64,000 nucleotides of DNA from Euzebya pacifica (GTDB taxonomy: Bacteria; Actinomycetota; Nitriliruptoria; Euzebyales; Euzebyaceae), in the NCBI RefSeq assembly GCF_003344865.1, contig NZ_CP031165.1, positions 1,927,910 to 1,991,909 on the forward strand, given 5' to 3'. How positions within the stretch are numbered: position 1 is the first letter of the stretch; every line of letters begins with the position of its first letter. A program made the translations under genes and the position numbers. A model generated the notes under the pieces. It searched no databases. It was given only the letters and a program-made list of their open reading frames with translations, and was not told the origin of the DNA. Below are positions 1-9,128 of the stretch, piece by piece.

Positions 1-1880
1 GGGAGGTTGTGGCCCCACGAGTTGTTGGACCGCAGGTGGCGGCGGCCGACCAGCAGCAGCCCGTCGGTCGGTGCCTGCATGGACTCGCGGAGCCTGACGA
101 GGTCGTCCAGCAGCATCTCCGGCGCCACCTCGACGGTGCCGCTGACCGTCCGCAGGACCTCCGGCAGCCGGGGCTCGAGGGGGCCGAGGTCGATCCCGTG
201 CGGGGCGGCCTTCACCCGCTCCAGCGTCAACCCGTCGGGGCGGGCACCGAAGCCGTCGCCGAACGGCCCCACGCGGATGAGGAAGTCGACCATGCGCTCG
301 GGGCCGGGAACCGATCCCAGCTCGGCCACCAGCTCGTCGACGTCACGGCCGGCGACGATCGACTCGGGCGCGGTGACCTCGCGCTGGACGACGGTGGACA
401 GCACGAAGGCGTCCACGGCCGCTGGGTCGACGTCGGGCCCCATGCCCTGGGCGATGCCGGCCAGCCGAGCGTGGATCTCCCATTCCTGGGGCTGCTCGGT
501 GTCGAACAACGCATCGGACCACTTGGCCACGTTCCGGATGGCCAGCTGCATGAAGGCCAGGTCGTAGTGCGGCCGCTCCAGCACCGACGGGACGGGCAGC
601 ACGACGTCGGCGTGCCGGGTCGTCTCGTTGAGGTAGCAGTCGACGGAGATCATGACGTCGAGGGACTCCAGCGCCCGCTGGACCCGGCGCGAGTCGGGGA
701 TCGACAGCGCCGGGTTGCCGGCCACCGTGATCAGCCCGCGGATGGGACCGTCGAGGATCTCCTCGGCGAACGCCGCTGACGGTAACTCGCTGAACCGTTC
801 CGGCAGCCCGCTGACCGCTGTGTGGTATCGCCCGAAGCGGGTCTCGCGTGCCCCCACCGCCGCCGAGCTGTTCTTCTGGCCGGCGGCCGCCGTGGTGAAC
901 AACGCCCCACCCGGACGGTCGAGGTTGCCGGTCAGCACGTTGATGACGTCGACCAGCCACGAGGTCGTCGTCCCGAACGCCACCGTGCAGGTCCCGATGC
1001 GGCCGTACACCGCCGCGGAGGGGGCGGCCGCCAGGTCACGGGCCAGCCCCCGGATCGTCTCCGCCGGCAGGCGGGTCGCCGCCTCGACGGCCTCGGGGGT
1101 GAAGGGGGACAGGGCAGCCGGCAGCGCCTCGACACCCGAGACGTGGGGCGAGGGCGTGGCCAGGTCCTCGGCCAGCAGGACGTTGGCGATGGCGGCCAGC
1201 AACAACGCGTCGGTGCCCGGCCTGATCGGCAGGTGCAGGTCAGCCATGCGGGCGGTGGTGGAGGTGCGAGGGTCCACGACGACCAGCCGACCGCCGCGCT
1301 TCTTCAGCGCGCGAAGCCGACCGGGCATGTCCGGGGCGGTCATCAGCGACCCGTTGGACGACATCGGGTCGGCCCCGAGGATCATCAGGAAGTCGGTGCG
1401 ATCCACGTCGGGGATCGGGATGCTCAGCTTCTCGCCGAACATCAACGCCGCGGACACGTGCTTGGGCTGCTGGTCCACCGTCGAGGCGGTGAAGATGTGG
1501 CGCGTTCCCAGCGCCTTGGCCAGTGCCGGCACGTACAGCTGGCCGGCGAGGTTGTGGATGTTGGGGTTCCCGAGGTACATCGCCATCGAGTCGCGGCCCC
1601 GGTCCTCGAGGTGGCCGCCGAGGCGTTCGGCCACGACCTGCCAGGCCCGCTCCCACGACACCTCCTCGCCATCGACCAGCGGCGCCCGCAGCCGGTCGGG
1701 GTCGGCGTGCAGCTCGTTGATCGCCAGGCCCTTGGGGCAGGCGTACCCCGCGGAGAACACGTCCTCGTCGTCGCCGCGAACCTTGTTGACGATCGGCAGG
1801 CCCTGCGGCCCGTCGACCACCTCGATCGCGAGGCCGCACGTCGCCTCGCACAGCGGACAGGTGTGGAAGTGGGTGCTCAT
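1..1880 (-). CDS. Molybdopterin-dependent oxidoreductase (partial, C-terminus off the window)
   Basis: About 626 residues are visible; the gene runs off the left edge. The start is ATG at 1880, preceded by a good ribosome site (GGAGGA). The N-terminus carries the 4Fe-4S motif CPLCEATCGL followed about 40 residues later by ACPKG, as in the FdhF/DMSO-reductase family. A central ILGADPMSSNGS segment and, near the edge, GRRHLRSNNSWGHN match cofactor-binding regions of the family. It would carry a bis-MGD molybdenum centre and one Fe-S cluster and do two-electron redox chemistry in the cytoplasm. No Tat signal is seen. The substrate cannot be told from sequence; formate dehydrogenase-like or an orphan mycobacterial-type enzyme are both possible. 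It is transcribed divergently from the iron enzyme at 2093. Confidence 0.88.
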   Translation of the reverse strand, partial: MSTHFHTCPLCEATCGLAIEVVDGPQGLPIVNKVRGDDEDVFSAGYACPKGLAINELHADPDRLRAPLVDGEEVSWERAWQVVAERLGGHLEDRGRDSMAMYLGNPNIHNLAGQLYVPALAKALGTRHIFTASTVDQQPKHVSAALMFGEKLSIPIPDVDRTDFLMILGADPMSSNGSLMTAPDMPGRLRALKKRGGRLVVVDPRTSTTARMADLHLPIRPGTDALLLAAIANVLLAEDLATPSPHVSGVEALPAALSPFTPEAVEAATRLPAETIRGLARDLAAAPSAAVYGRIGTCTVAFGTTTSWLVDVINVLTGNLDRPGGALFTTAAAGQKNSSAAVGARETRFGRYHTAVSGLPERFSELPSAAFAEEILDGPIRGLITVAGNPALSIPDSRRVQRALESLDVMISVDCYLNETTRHADVVLPVPSVLERPHYDLAFMQLAIRNVAKWSDALFDTEQPQEWEIHARLAGIAQGMGPDVDPAAVDAFVLSTVVQREVTAPESIVAGRDVDELVAELGSVPGPERMVDFLIRVGPFGDGFGARPDGLTLERVKAAPHGIDLGPLEPRLPEVLRTVSGTVEVAPEMLLDDLVRLRESMQAPTDGLLLVGRRHLRSNNSWGHNL

Positions 1881-1912
1881 CTCGGGGTCCTCCGGCTCGA
1901 CCAACGGCTGAC

Positions 1913-1926
1913 GTGACTGTAGTCAC
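1913..1926. promoter_or_regulatory. CRP/GlxR-like palindrome GTGA-N6-TCAC
   Basis: GTGACT-GT-AGTCAC is a perfect palindrome that fits the CRP/FNR-family core GTGA-N6-TCAC, known for actinobacterial GlxR/Crp sites. It lies 33 nt upstream of the molybdopterin oxidoreductase start in a divergent intergenic region. The assignment to a CRP-type protein is inference from the motif and position. Confidence 0.5.
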
Positions 1927-1950
1927 CTTCGCGGATCGGCGACACGAACG

Positions 1951-1971
1951 CCATGACCCTCGAGGTCATGG
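1951..1971. promoter_or_regulatory. 8-bp inverted repeat (CCATGACC-N5-GGTCATGG)
   Basis: Perfect 8-bp arms flank the 5-nt spacer CTCGA. It sits mid-way between the divergent molybdopterin oxidoreductase and haem-oxygenase-like genes, so it is a candidate operator or a hairpin in the 5' leader of the gene at 2093. Confidence 0.4.
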
Positions 1972-2092
1972 GAGGGGTGAACCACGCCGGTCCGGGGAAC
2001 ACCCAAGACGTCGCACACCCACCCGGCCTGCGACCAACGGCCCCGACCCCCGGCCGCCCCGCCCTCCAACAAGACCCGACAGGAGCGCCGCC

Positions 2093-3157
2093 GTGACGAC
2101 CGCCACCAGCCCGACCCGCCCGACCATCATCGATCAGGGTCGCCCGAGCCCGCTGCCCGAGCCCCGCGGCGAGGCCAGCCAGGCCCTGCTCAAGCAGCTC
2201 CGCGAACGGCCGGGCGCGATGGTCGACCTGCCGCTGCCGACCGACGACCCCCTGACCGGTGAGGACGCCCCGCTGGCCCTGTACCTGTGCTACGAGCTGC
2301 ACTACCGGGGCCTGGAGGACATCGACGACACCTGGGAGTGGGACCCGGCGCTGCTGGCCCACCGCGCGCAGCTGGAGCGGGCCTTCGAGGAACGGGTCCG
2401 CGACGAGGTCGGTCGCCTGCCCGCCGGGTTCGACCTGGCCGACGAGCTGTGGGCGCTGGCCCCGCAGGAACCCGACCCGGGGATGCTGGCGGTGCGCATG
2501 GCGACGGAGGGCACATGGCCGCAGCTGGTCGAGCTGACCGTCCAGCGCTCGGCCTACCAGCGCAAGGAAGCCGACCCCCACACCTGGGCGCTGCCGCGGC
2601 TGGCGGGCGATCCCAAGGCCCGGCTGGTGCACATCCAGGCCGACGAGTACGGCGAGGGGGTGACCGCGGACATGCACGCCGGCCTGTTCGGCATGTCGAT
2701 GCAGCGCATGGGCCTGGACCCCACCTACGGTGCCTACCTGGACCACATCCCCGGCGTCACCCTGTCCACGGTCAACCTGATCTCCCTCTTCGGGCTGCAC
2801 CGGCGACACCGCGGGGCGCTGATCGGCCACCTGTCCGGCTTCGAGATGGCGTCGGTCATCCCGATGACGCAGTACGCCAAGGCCCTGCGACGCCTCGGCG
2901 CCGACGACTGGGTCTGCTTGTTCTACGACACCCACGTGGTCGCCGATGCCAGCCACCAGTTCGAGGCGCTGGAGATGGCCCAGAGCCTGGTCGACCAGGA
3001 CCCGTCGCTTGCCCCCGACGTGTTGTTCGGCGCACGGGCACTCGCCGCGGTGGAGGGGGAGTTCAGCAGCCACATCCGAGCGGCCTTCGACGCCGGACGC
3101 ACCAGCCTGCGGCGCGAGATCGACCTGCCCCCGCAGCCCGACCGCATCCAGGGCTGA
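2093..3157 (+). CDS. Iron-containing redox enzyme, haem-oxygenase-like fold
   Basis: 354 residues from GTG 2093, which has AGGAG 7 nt upstream; the reading frame is open further 5' but that part is Arg/Pro-rich and looks non-coding. The protein resembles the haem-oxygenase-like diiron oxidase/oxygenase superfamily. Helices carry candidate metal ligands in LCYELHYRG (Glu, His), QADEYGEG (Asp/Glu) and DTHVVADASHQFEALE (His, Asp, His, Glu). Such enzymes bind two irons and oxidise small amines or acids; the substrate here is unknown. It stands alone, divergent from a molybdenum enzyme, with an 80-nt gap before the next operon. Confidence 0.75.
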   Translation: MTTATSPTRPTIIDQGRPSPLPEPRGEASQALLKQLRERPGAMVDLPLPTDDPLTGEDAPLALYLCYELHYRGLEDIDDTWEWDPALLAHRAQLERAFEERVRDEVGRLPAGFDLADELWALAPQEPDPGMLAVRMATEGTWPQLVELTVQRSAYQRKEADPHTWALPRLAGDPKARLVHIQADEYGEGVTADMHAGLFGMSMQRMGLDPTYGAYLDHIPGVTLSTVNLISLFGLHRRHRGALIGHLSGFEMASVIPMTQYAKALRRLGADDWVCLFYDTHVVADASHQFEALEMAQSLVDQDPSLAPDVLFGARALAAVEGEFSSHIRAAFDAGRTSLRREIDLPPQPDRIQG

Positions 3158-3237
3158 CGGTCGGATTCCGCCGCTGGGACGGATCGGTCTAGGCTCACCT
3201 GACCCCGGTCACCCCAGCAGCCGAGAGGACCGACCGC

Positions 3238-4905
3238 ATGTCCGATCCCGTGTCCGACAACGCCCAGCCCGAGCAGCCCATCGCCAGCGGTGCGCTGGCG
3301 ATGCACGCGCTCAAGGCCGCAGGGGTGGACAACCTCTTCACCCTCTCCGGCGGGCACATCTTCCCGCTGTACGACGGCTGCCGGCAGGCCGACGTCGCCC
3401 TGTGGGACTTCCGCCACGAACAGTCCGCCACCTTCGCCGCCGAGGGCCTGGCCAAGCTGACCCGTCGCCCGCAGGTTGCCGCCCTGACCGCCGGACCCGG
3501 AGTCACCAACAGCGTGTCCGCCGTCGCCAGCGCCCGGTTCGGCGGCTCGCCGATCCTCGTCATCGGCGGCCGTGCACCTGCCGCGACCTGGGGGACCGGC
3601 AGCCTGCAGGAGATCGACCACACCGCGTTCATGGGGCCGCTGACCAAGCAAGCGGTGACCGCCATGACCCCCGACGAGGTCGCCCCGACGGTCGCCGAGG
3701 CCCTGCGTGTCGCCGGGTCCACCCATCGTGGCCCGACGTTCGTCGACATCCCCATGGACGTCGTGTTCACCCCGGGCAGCAGCAACACCATCGCCGACCC
3801 GACGGCGCCCGACACCGTCGACCACGATCCCGACGACGTCGCCCGCATCGCCCGCCGGCTGGCCGCCGCCAGCCATCCCGTCCTCATCGGCGGCACCGAC
3901 GTGTGGCTCGACGGGGCGGTCGAGGCGTTCACCGCGCTCGCGGAGACCACCGGCGCCGCCGTGATCCAGAACGGCATGGGCCGCGGCTGCATGCCGGCGG
4001 ACCACCCCCAGGTGCTGTCCCGGGCCCGAGGCGCGGCGTTCAAGACCGCCGACCTCGTCGTGGTCATCGGCACGCCGCTGGACTTCCGCCTCGGCTTCGG
4101 CACCTTCGGCGCCGCCGACACCGTGCACATCGCCGACCACCCGGCCCAGCTGTCCACCCACGCCGACCCGGCCGCCACCGCCGCCGGATCGCTCGCACCG
4201 CTCCTCACCGCGCTCGCCCAGCAGACGGGTGGGCCCGCTGGCGACACGGCCGACGAACGGCGCAGCTGGCTGTCCAGCATGGCCGACATCGAACAGGCCA
4301 AGCGCGACGAGGACACCGACCTGCTGACCGGCGACGGCGAGACCATCCACCCGGCTCGCGTCTACGGGGCGCTGCAGGAGGTCCTCGACCGCGACGCCGT
4401 CGTCATCGGCGACGGCGGCGACTTCGTGTCCTACGCCGGCCGCTACGTGCAGTCCTACCAGCCCGGACGGTGGCTGGACCCCGGCCCCTACGGCTGCCTC
4501 GGCACCGGCATGGGCTACTCCGCGGCAGCCCGCATCGCCCACCCCGACAGCCAGGTCGTGCTGATGCTCGGCGACGGGGCCGCGGGCTTCAGCCTGATGG
4601 ACGTCGAGTCGTTGGTCCGCCAGAAGCTGCCCGTCGTCATGGTCGTCGGCAACAACGGCATGTGGGCGCTGGAGAAGTACCCGATGCAGGCCATGTACAA
4701 CGGCTGGGACGCGGCCGCGGACCTGCAGCCCAACCTGCCCTACCACCAGGTCGTGGAGGCCATGAACGGGGCCGGCGAGGTCGTCACCAAGCCCCAGGAC
4801 ATCGCCCAGGCGATCCGTCGTGGCTTCGACGCCGGCGTGCCGTACATGGTCAACGTCATGACCGACCCATCGGTCGCCTACCCCCGATCGACCGCCCTTG
4901 TCTGA
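3238..4905 (+). CDS. Thiamine-diphosphate enzyme, acetolactate synthase-like (IlvG type)
   Basis: 555 residues, the usual length of acetolactate synthase large subunits and relatives. The N-terminal domain holds the catalytic Glu in FRHEQSATFAAEG. The C-terminal ThDP domain holds VIGDGGDF and the metal-binding MLGDGAAGFSLM...NNGMW motif. It resembles the mycobacterial IlvG paralogue rather than IlvB. No regulatory small subunit (ilvN) is nearby, so a role in a decarboxylation or carboligation other than valine/isoleucine synthesis is possible. ATG 3238 has GAGAGGA upstream, and a TAGGCT hexamer at 3190-3195 is a plausible -10. It begins an overlapping operon with an acetyltransferase and the AtuA pair. 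Confidence 0.85.
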   Translation: MSDPVSDNAQPEQPIASGALAMHALKAAGVDNLFTLSGGHIFPLYDGCRQADVALWDFRHEQSATFAAEGLAKLTRRPQVAALTAGPGVTNSVSAVASARFGGSPILVIGGRAPAATWGTGSLQEIDHTAFMGPLTKQAVTAMTPDEVAPTVAEALRVAGSTHRGPTFVDIPMDVVFTPGSSNTIADPTAPDTVDHDPDDVARIARRLAAASHPVLIGGTDVWLDGAVEAFTALAETTGAAVIQNGMGRGCMPADHPQVLSRARGAAFKTADLVVVIGTPLDFRLGFGTFGAADTVHIADHPAQLSTHADPAATAAGSLAPLLTALAQQTGGPAGDTADERRSWLSSMADIEQAKRDEDTDLLTGDGETIHPARVYGALQEVLDRDAVVIGDGGDFVSYAGRYVQSYQPGRWLDPGPYGCLGTGMGYSAAARIAHPDSQVVLMLGDGAAGFSLMDVESLVRQKLPVVMVVGNNGMWALEKYPMQAMYNGWDAAADLQPNLPYHQVVEAMNGAGEVVTKPQDIAQAIRRGFDAGVPYMVNVMTDPSVAYPRSTALV

Positions 4906-4942
4906 GGGGCCGCTGCCTGGGGAACCCTCGTCCGAGGGGCCA

Positions 4943-5530
4943 ATGCACGAGGAACGCGCGACCGGGGTCGCGCCCGACCACCACCTGATCGCCCCCACCC
5001 TCCGCACCGATCGCCTTCGCATGGTCGCGTTCGACGAGCGCCACCTGGAGGCCTTCACACGGATCCAGTACGACCCGAGGGTGGCGGAGTGGTACGGCGG
5101 CCTGCCCGACCCGCCACACGAGTGGTCGACCCAGCTGGAGCAGACGTGGCGGGTCATGGCGATGTTCGCCGGCCACTGGGTCCTGCGCGGCTTCGGGCAG
5201 TGGGCGGTGGAGGACGCCGAGACCGGCGACCTCCTCGGGCGCGTCGGCCTGTGGCAGCCCGAGGGCTGGCCCGGCATCGAGGTCGGGTGGTTGGTCCACC
5301 CCGACCGCTGGGGGAGGGGCTACGCCACGGAAGCCGCGCGAGCGGCTGTCGAGTGGGGGTTCACCACCCTCGGCCTCGACCGGATCATCAGCGTCACCGT
5401 CCCGCACAACACCCGAAGCCAGCAGGTGATGCGCAAGGTGGGCCTCACCGACACCGGCACCACCGTCGAGGTGGGCGGACACGAGCAGGTGCTGTTCGCA
5501 GTCACCCACCAGGAATGGAGCACGAGATGA
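4943..5530 (+). CDS. GNAT family N-acetyltransferase (RimJ/RimL-like)
   Basis: 195 residues from ATG 4943 (GAGGGG upstream). A TTG at 4898 in the same frame would overlap the previous gene by 8 nt and is the alternative. The core reads LRTDRLRMVAFDERHLEAF, then EVGWLVHPDRWGRGYATEAA, the acetyl-CoA pyrophosphate-binding motif (R/Q-x-x-G-x-G/A variant), then NTRSQQVMRKVGL, typical of the Acetyltransf_3 class. It transfers an acetyl group to an amine; the acceptor is unknown. Its stop overlaps the start of the next gene by 4 nt (ATGA), so the two are probably translationally coupled. Confidence 0.82.
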   Translation: MHEERATGVAPDHHLIAPTLRTDRLRMVAFDERHLEAFTRIQYDPRVAEWYGGLPDPPHEWSTQLEQTWRVMAMFAGHWVLRGFGQWAVEDAETGDLLGRVGLWQPEGWPGIEVGWLVHPDRWGRGYATEAARAAVEWGFTTLGLDRIISVTVPHNTRSQQVMRKVGLTDTGTTVEVGGHEQVLFAVTHQEWSTR

Positions 5531-6897
5531 GACCGCGCCCTGATGGAGCCGTCCGCGTCGCGGGCGGCCAGGGGTTCTACGGCGACGATCCGTCCGGGGT
5601 CACCGACCTGCTGACCGAGCAGCCCGACTACGTCTGCCTCGAGGCGCTCGCCGAGCTGACCCTCGCCATCCTCGCCAAGGACCGCCAGCGCGACGAGGCG
5701 CTGGGCTACACCCGGGACCTGCCGCTGTACCTGATGCACCTGCTCCCCGCGGTGCTGGCCGGTGGCACCAAGGTCATCACCAACGCCGGCGGCATCAACC
5801 CGCTGGGGGCGCTGAAGCTGCTGCAGGCGTCGGCCGAGCAGTTCGGCCTCTCGGGCCTGAAGGTCGCCGTCGTCCTGGGTGACGACATCCTCGGCCAGCC
5901 GGAGCTGCTGCCGCAGGACTTCCCCCCACCGGCCGACCTGCAGTTCGCCAACGCCTACCTGGGTGTGGCCGGAATCGTGGAGGGACTCCAGCAGGGCGCC
6001 GACGTGGTCATCACCGGCCGCGTCGCCGACGCCGCACTGTTCCTCGCGCCGCTGGTCCACGAACACGGCTGGGCGCTCGACACCCCCGACGGGCCGCCCA
6101 TGAGCCAGGCGGACTGGGACCGGCTGGCCGCCGGCACCGTCGTCGGCCACCTCCTGGAGTGCTCGGGCCAGTCCACCGGTGGCAACAACGCCGGGGAGTG
6201 GTGGACCACCCCCGACCCGTGGCGCTACGCCTTCCCGCTGGCCGACGTGACCGCAGACGGAACCGCCCACGTGTTCACCCCCGAGGTCGCCGGCGGCCGC
6301 TGCGACTTCGACACCGTCCGCCAGCAGCTGCTCTACGAGGTGGGCGACCCGACCAGCTACCTGACCCCCGACGTCGTGGTCGACATGACGTCGGTGCGCC
6401 TGACCGACCTCGGGGAGGATCGTGTCCGCGTCGACGAGGTCGTCGGACGCGCCGCCACCGGGTCCTACAAGGTCGTCGGCGCCAGCCGCAACGGGTACGC
6501 CGCCGACGCCTCCTTCGCCTTCGGCTGGCCCGACGCCCCCGCCAAGGCACGCTCCGCGGCACGCATCGCTCGCAAGCGGATCGCCGAGGCCGGCATCGAC
6601 CTGCTCGACTGGCACGTCGAGCTGTTCGGCGTCGACGCGCTGCACGGCCCTGCCGCACCGGCCGACCCCGATCCTGCCGAGGTCGTGCTGCGCCTGGCGT
6701 GGAAGACCGCCGACGCCGACGCCGCGATGCGCGCCGCCCGCCAGATCATCCCCATGGCGCTGTCGGCCCCCATGCCGGGCCTGACCCCTGCCAACCGGGC
6801 CCGACCGAAGCCCTCGTCCCTGCTCCGCATCCACACCGGCCTGGTCGATGCCGCCGCGGTTGAGTCCGGCCGTCGAGTCGTCCTGGAGACCCTGTGA
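5527..6897 (+). CDS. AtuA family protein (DUF1446, acyclic terpene utilisation)
   Basis: 456 residues from ATG 5527 inside an ATGA overlap. It begins VRVAGGQGFYGDDPSG and contains ITNAGGINPLG, VITGRVADAALFL and ECSGQSTGGN, hallmarks of the AtuA/DUF1446 family. AtuA is required for growth of Pseudomonas on acyclic terpenes, but its biochemical activity is not known. Here it sits with a ThDP enzyme rather than acyl-CoA carboxylases, so the pathway may differ. The small AtuA-like C-terminal partner follows as a separate gene, again with a 4-nt overlap. Confidence 0.83.
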   Translation: MRPRPDGAVRVAGGQGFYGDDPSGVTDLLTEQPDYVCLEALAELTLAILAKDRQRDEALGYTRDLPLYLMHLLPAVLAGGTKVITNAGGINPLGALKLLQASAEQFGLSGLKVAVVLGDDILGQPELLPQDFPPPADLQFANAYLGVAGIVEGLQQGADVVITGRVADAALFLAPLVHEHGWALDTPDGPPMSQADWDRLAAGTVVGHLLECSGQSTGGNNAGEWWTTPDPWRYAFPLADVTADGTAHVFTPEVAGGRCDFDTVRQQLLYEVGDPTSYLTPDVVVDMTSVRLTDLGEDRVRVDEVVGRAATGSYKVVGASRNGYAADASFAFGWPDAPAKARSAARIARKRIAEAGIDLLDWHVELFGVDALHGPAAPADPDPAEVVLRLAWKTADADAAMRAARQIIPMALSAPMPGLTPANRARPKPSSLLRIHTGLVDAAAVESGRRVVLETL

Positions 6898-7292
6898 CCG
6901 ACACCACGATCCTGATCGACCGCCTCGCCTTCGCCCGCCCCGGCGACAAGGGCAACGACTCCGACATCACGGTCTTCGCGCGCTCGCAGGCGGCCTACGA
7001 CCACCTCGTGGAGGTCCTGACCGCCGACGTGGTCAAGGCGCACTACGGGCCGCTCGTGCAGGGCGAGGTGACCCGGTGGGAGGTCCCCAAGGTTCGTGCC
7101 CTGAAGTTCCTCGCCCGCGACGCGCTGGCCGGGGGTGGCCCCTCCAGTCTCAGGGCGGACAACCTCGGCAAGGCACTGGCGGGGGCGGTGCTGCGGCTGG
7201 AGGTGCCCGCCCCCCACGCGCTCGCCGACGCCCACCCGCCTCGTCGTTCGCCAGCGGACCCGTGGTCCGACAACGCGTGGAACATCACCTGA
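6894..7292 (+). CDS. AtuA-related small protein (AtuA C-terminal-like domain)
   Basis: 132 residues from GTG 6894, overlapping the stop of the AtuA gene (GTGA). The opening IDRLAFARPGDKGNDSDITVFARS is the signature of the AtuA-like C-terminal domain, which in many bacteria is fused to AtuA and here is a separate polypeptide. GGPSSLRADNLGKAL is also family-typical. It probably forms a complex with the AtuA protein. It closes the 3238-7292 operon. Confidence 0.8.
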   Translation: MTDTTILIDRLAFARPGDKGNDSDITVFARSQAAYDHLVEVLTADVVKAHYGPLVQGEVTRWEVPKVRALKFLARDALAGGGPSSLRADNLGKALAGAVLRLEVPAPHALADAHPPRRSPADPWSDNAWNIT

Positions 7293-7387
7293 TCCCTGTT
7301 CACTTTGGTAGCCTCGACCACACGGATGGTCACGGACTGTCCTCTGTGCGAGGCTGCTGGTCGTGCCATGCGGAAGGCGGACACGGC

Positions 7388-8458
7388 GTGGTGGAACGGG
7401 ACACGAGTCAAAGAGTGGGGGCGTTGCTGGTCGTCGGCGCACCATCGCTCGTCGGCCTGTCGATCGCCGCGGACTTCTGGTACCTGACGCTTGGCTACGC
7501 CGTGGGCGCCGTGCTCCTGGTCGGCCTCCTGGTGGCCCTCCACCGCGGCCGCACGACCTCCAGGGACATCCTGCGGGTGCTCGTCGGCCTCGGGCTGTTC
7601 CTCTTCGCGCTGGTGTCGTGGTCCATCGTCGAGCAGCAGGCGACGCCGCTCGAGACCGGCTACTTCGTCTTCCGCTCCGTCGTGCTCGTCTCGGGCGTGG
7701 CCTTCGTGGCGTTCCGTCCCAGGACGGCGGTACTCATCTCGTTGGGGCTCATCGCCTGCGGCGGGGCGTTGCTCGCCGTCCGAGGGGTGACGCTCATCGG
7801 TGGATCCGACCTGCGGGTGGGGGTCGTGGAGACCCTCGCCCTGCTGCTGGCCATGGTCGCCATCCACCGCAGCATGTCGGTGGAGGCCGAACGCATGGAA
7901 CAGTCCGCCGAGGCGGCGACCATCAGCGCGGAGCTGGCGTTCGTCGACGAGCTGACCGGGTTGCCCAACCGGCGGCAGATGCAGTCCTTGCTTGCCGCTG
8001 GACTCGCCCGCACCGCCGCCGGCGCGCATCCCGATGCGGTGCTGATGTTCGACCTCGACCACTTCAAGCGGATCAACGACTCGCTCGGGCACGACGTGGG
8101 CGACGAGGTGCTGCAGCGAACCGCGGCCGTCGCGTCGGCAGCCATCCGCGATGGCGACGTCGTCGGCCGGTGGGGCGGGGAGGAGTTCGTCGCGTTGCTC
8201 CTCGAGGCAGACGAGTCGCAGGCCCGGGCGGTTGCCGAACGATGTCGGCGCGCCCTCGAGGCGGTCGGGGGTGCGGTCGGGGTGACCGCCAGCTTCGGCG
8301 TGACCGTGCTGCAGGCCGGCGACACCGTCAGCACGTGCCTGCGTCGGGCGGACCTGGCGCTGTACGACGCCAAGCAGGCCGGTCGCAACCGCGTCGTCGT
8401 CCGCAGCGAGCAGGCCGGTCCCGCACAACCGAAGGGGCTGCACGGCCAGCCTCGTTGA
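7388..8458 (+). CDS. Membrane-bound diguanylate cyclase (GGDEF domain)
   Basis: About 356 residues. The first 190 are six or so hydrophobic membrane segments; a short linker leads to a C-terminal GGDEF domain (from FVDELTGLPNRR). The active site reads GGEEF, and the substrate Asp is in FDLDHFKRINDSLGHDVGD. An RxxD inhibitory site (RDGD) sits exactly five residues before GGEEF, so product inhibition is expected. No EAL domain is present, so it should make c-di-GMP. The start is uncertain: GTG 7388 or 7391, with GGAAGG upstream. It stands alone after a 95-nt gap. Confidence 0.85.
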   Translation: MVERDTSQRVGALLVVGAPSLVGLSIAADFWYLTLGYAVGAVLLVGLLVALHRGRTTSRDILRVLVGLGLFLFALVSWSIVEQQATPLETGYFVFRSVVLVSGVAFVAFRPRTAVLISLGLIACGGALLAVRGVTLIGGSDLRVGVVETLALLLAMVAIHRSMSVEAERMEQSAEAATISAELAFVDELTGLPNRRQMQSLLAAGLARTAAGAHPDAVLMFDLDHFKRINDSLGHDVGDEVLQRTAAVASAAIRDGDVVGRWGGEEFVALLLEADESQARAVAERCRRALEAVGGAVGVTASFGVTVLQAGDTVSTCLRRADLALYDAKQAGRNRVVVRSEQAGPAQPKGLHGQPR

Positions 8459-8473
8459 CCCATCCGGTCGCCC

Positions 8474-9010
8474 CTAGGCGTCTTCCTCGACCTCGATGCC
8501 GCCACGGTCGCAGGTCGTGGAGGAGGAGTCGAACCGCCAGGTCACCGCGGTCTCGGTGTAGCTGCCGATGGTCAAGCCGCTCCACCACACCGGGTCCAGC
8601 ACGACCTCGCCGCTGCCGTCGTTGTAGGCCACGAACTCCGTCACGTACTCCACCCCGTCTGCGTCGATGCCCTCCACGACCACGACCCGGCCGTTGCGCA
8701 GCGGCCCGACATCGGGAGCCGCGACCACGCAGACGACCTGTGGTCCCTCGCCCGGCACCGCATGGCCGAAGTCCACGATCGAGTCCCTGCAGGTCGACGC
8801 GTCCTCGGGGGCCAGCTCGCAGAGCTGGTCGAGCTCACCGCTGACGGCAAGGCCGACGGCGGTCGTCAGCAGGGCCCGAGCGTCCTCGGTCGCCACCGAC
8901 GGGCGAACCCCGAGGGCGCTGCAGGCCGTCGAGGCGAGGGCCACCAGCACAACGGCCGGCCACGAGGGCCAGCGGGGAAGGGAAACAGCGGCGGCAGGGC
9001 GGGACGTCAC
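8474..9010 (-). CDS. Small secreted, possibly lipid-anchored protein of unknown function
   Basis: 178 residues, not recognised. A basic start and a hydrophobic stretch end in VALASTACSALG; the Cys could be lipidated but Ser at -3 is a weak lipobox. The mature part has Cys residues in DQLCELAPEDASTCRDS and STTCDRGG, and a Trp-rich LDPVWWSGL segment, suggesting a small disulphide-bonded extracytoplasmic domain. It is convergent with the diguanylate cyclase (15-nt gap) and divergent from phoH. Confidence 0.6.
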   Translation of the reverse strand: MTSRPAAAVSLPRWPSWPAVVLVALASTACSALGVRPSVATEDARALLTTAVGLAVSGELDQLCELAPEDASTCRDSIVDFGHAVPGEGPQVVCVVAAPDVGPLRNGRVVVVEGIDADGVEYVTEFVAYNDGSGEVVLDPVWWSGLTIGSYTETAVTWRFDSSSTTCDRGGIEVEEDA

Positions 9011-9128
9011 GGACGCCGGAGAGTACCGGCCATCCGGCCGTCAACAGACCTCCGTTGGCCAGCGGTGCGCGGGTGGCTGGACATCTAGACTCGATGGGGT
9101 CCGTCGACGTTCGTTCCACGAGAGCTTC

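Noticed and set aside
2923-5277. 784-residue open frame on the minus strand
   Set aside because: It is antisense to the acetolactate-synthase-like gene and its neighbours; no motif, no ribosome site.
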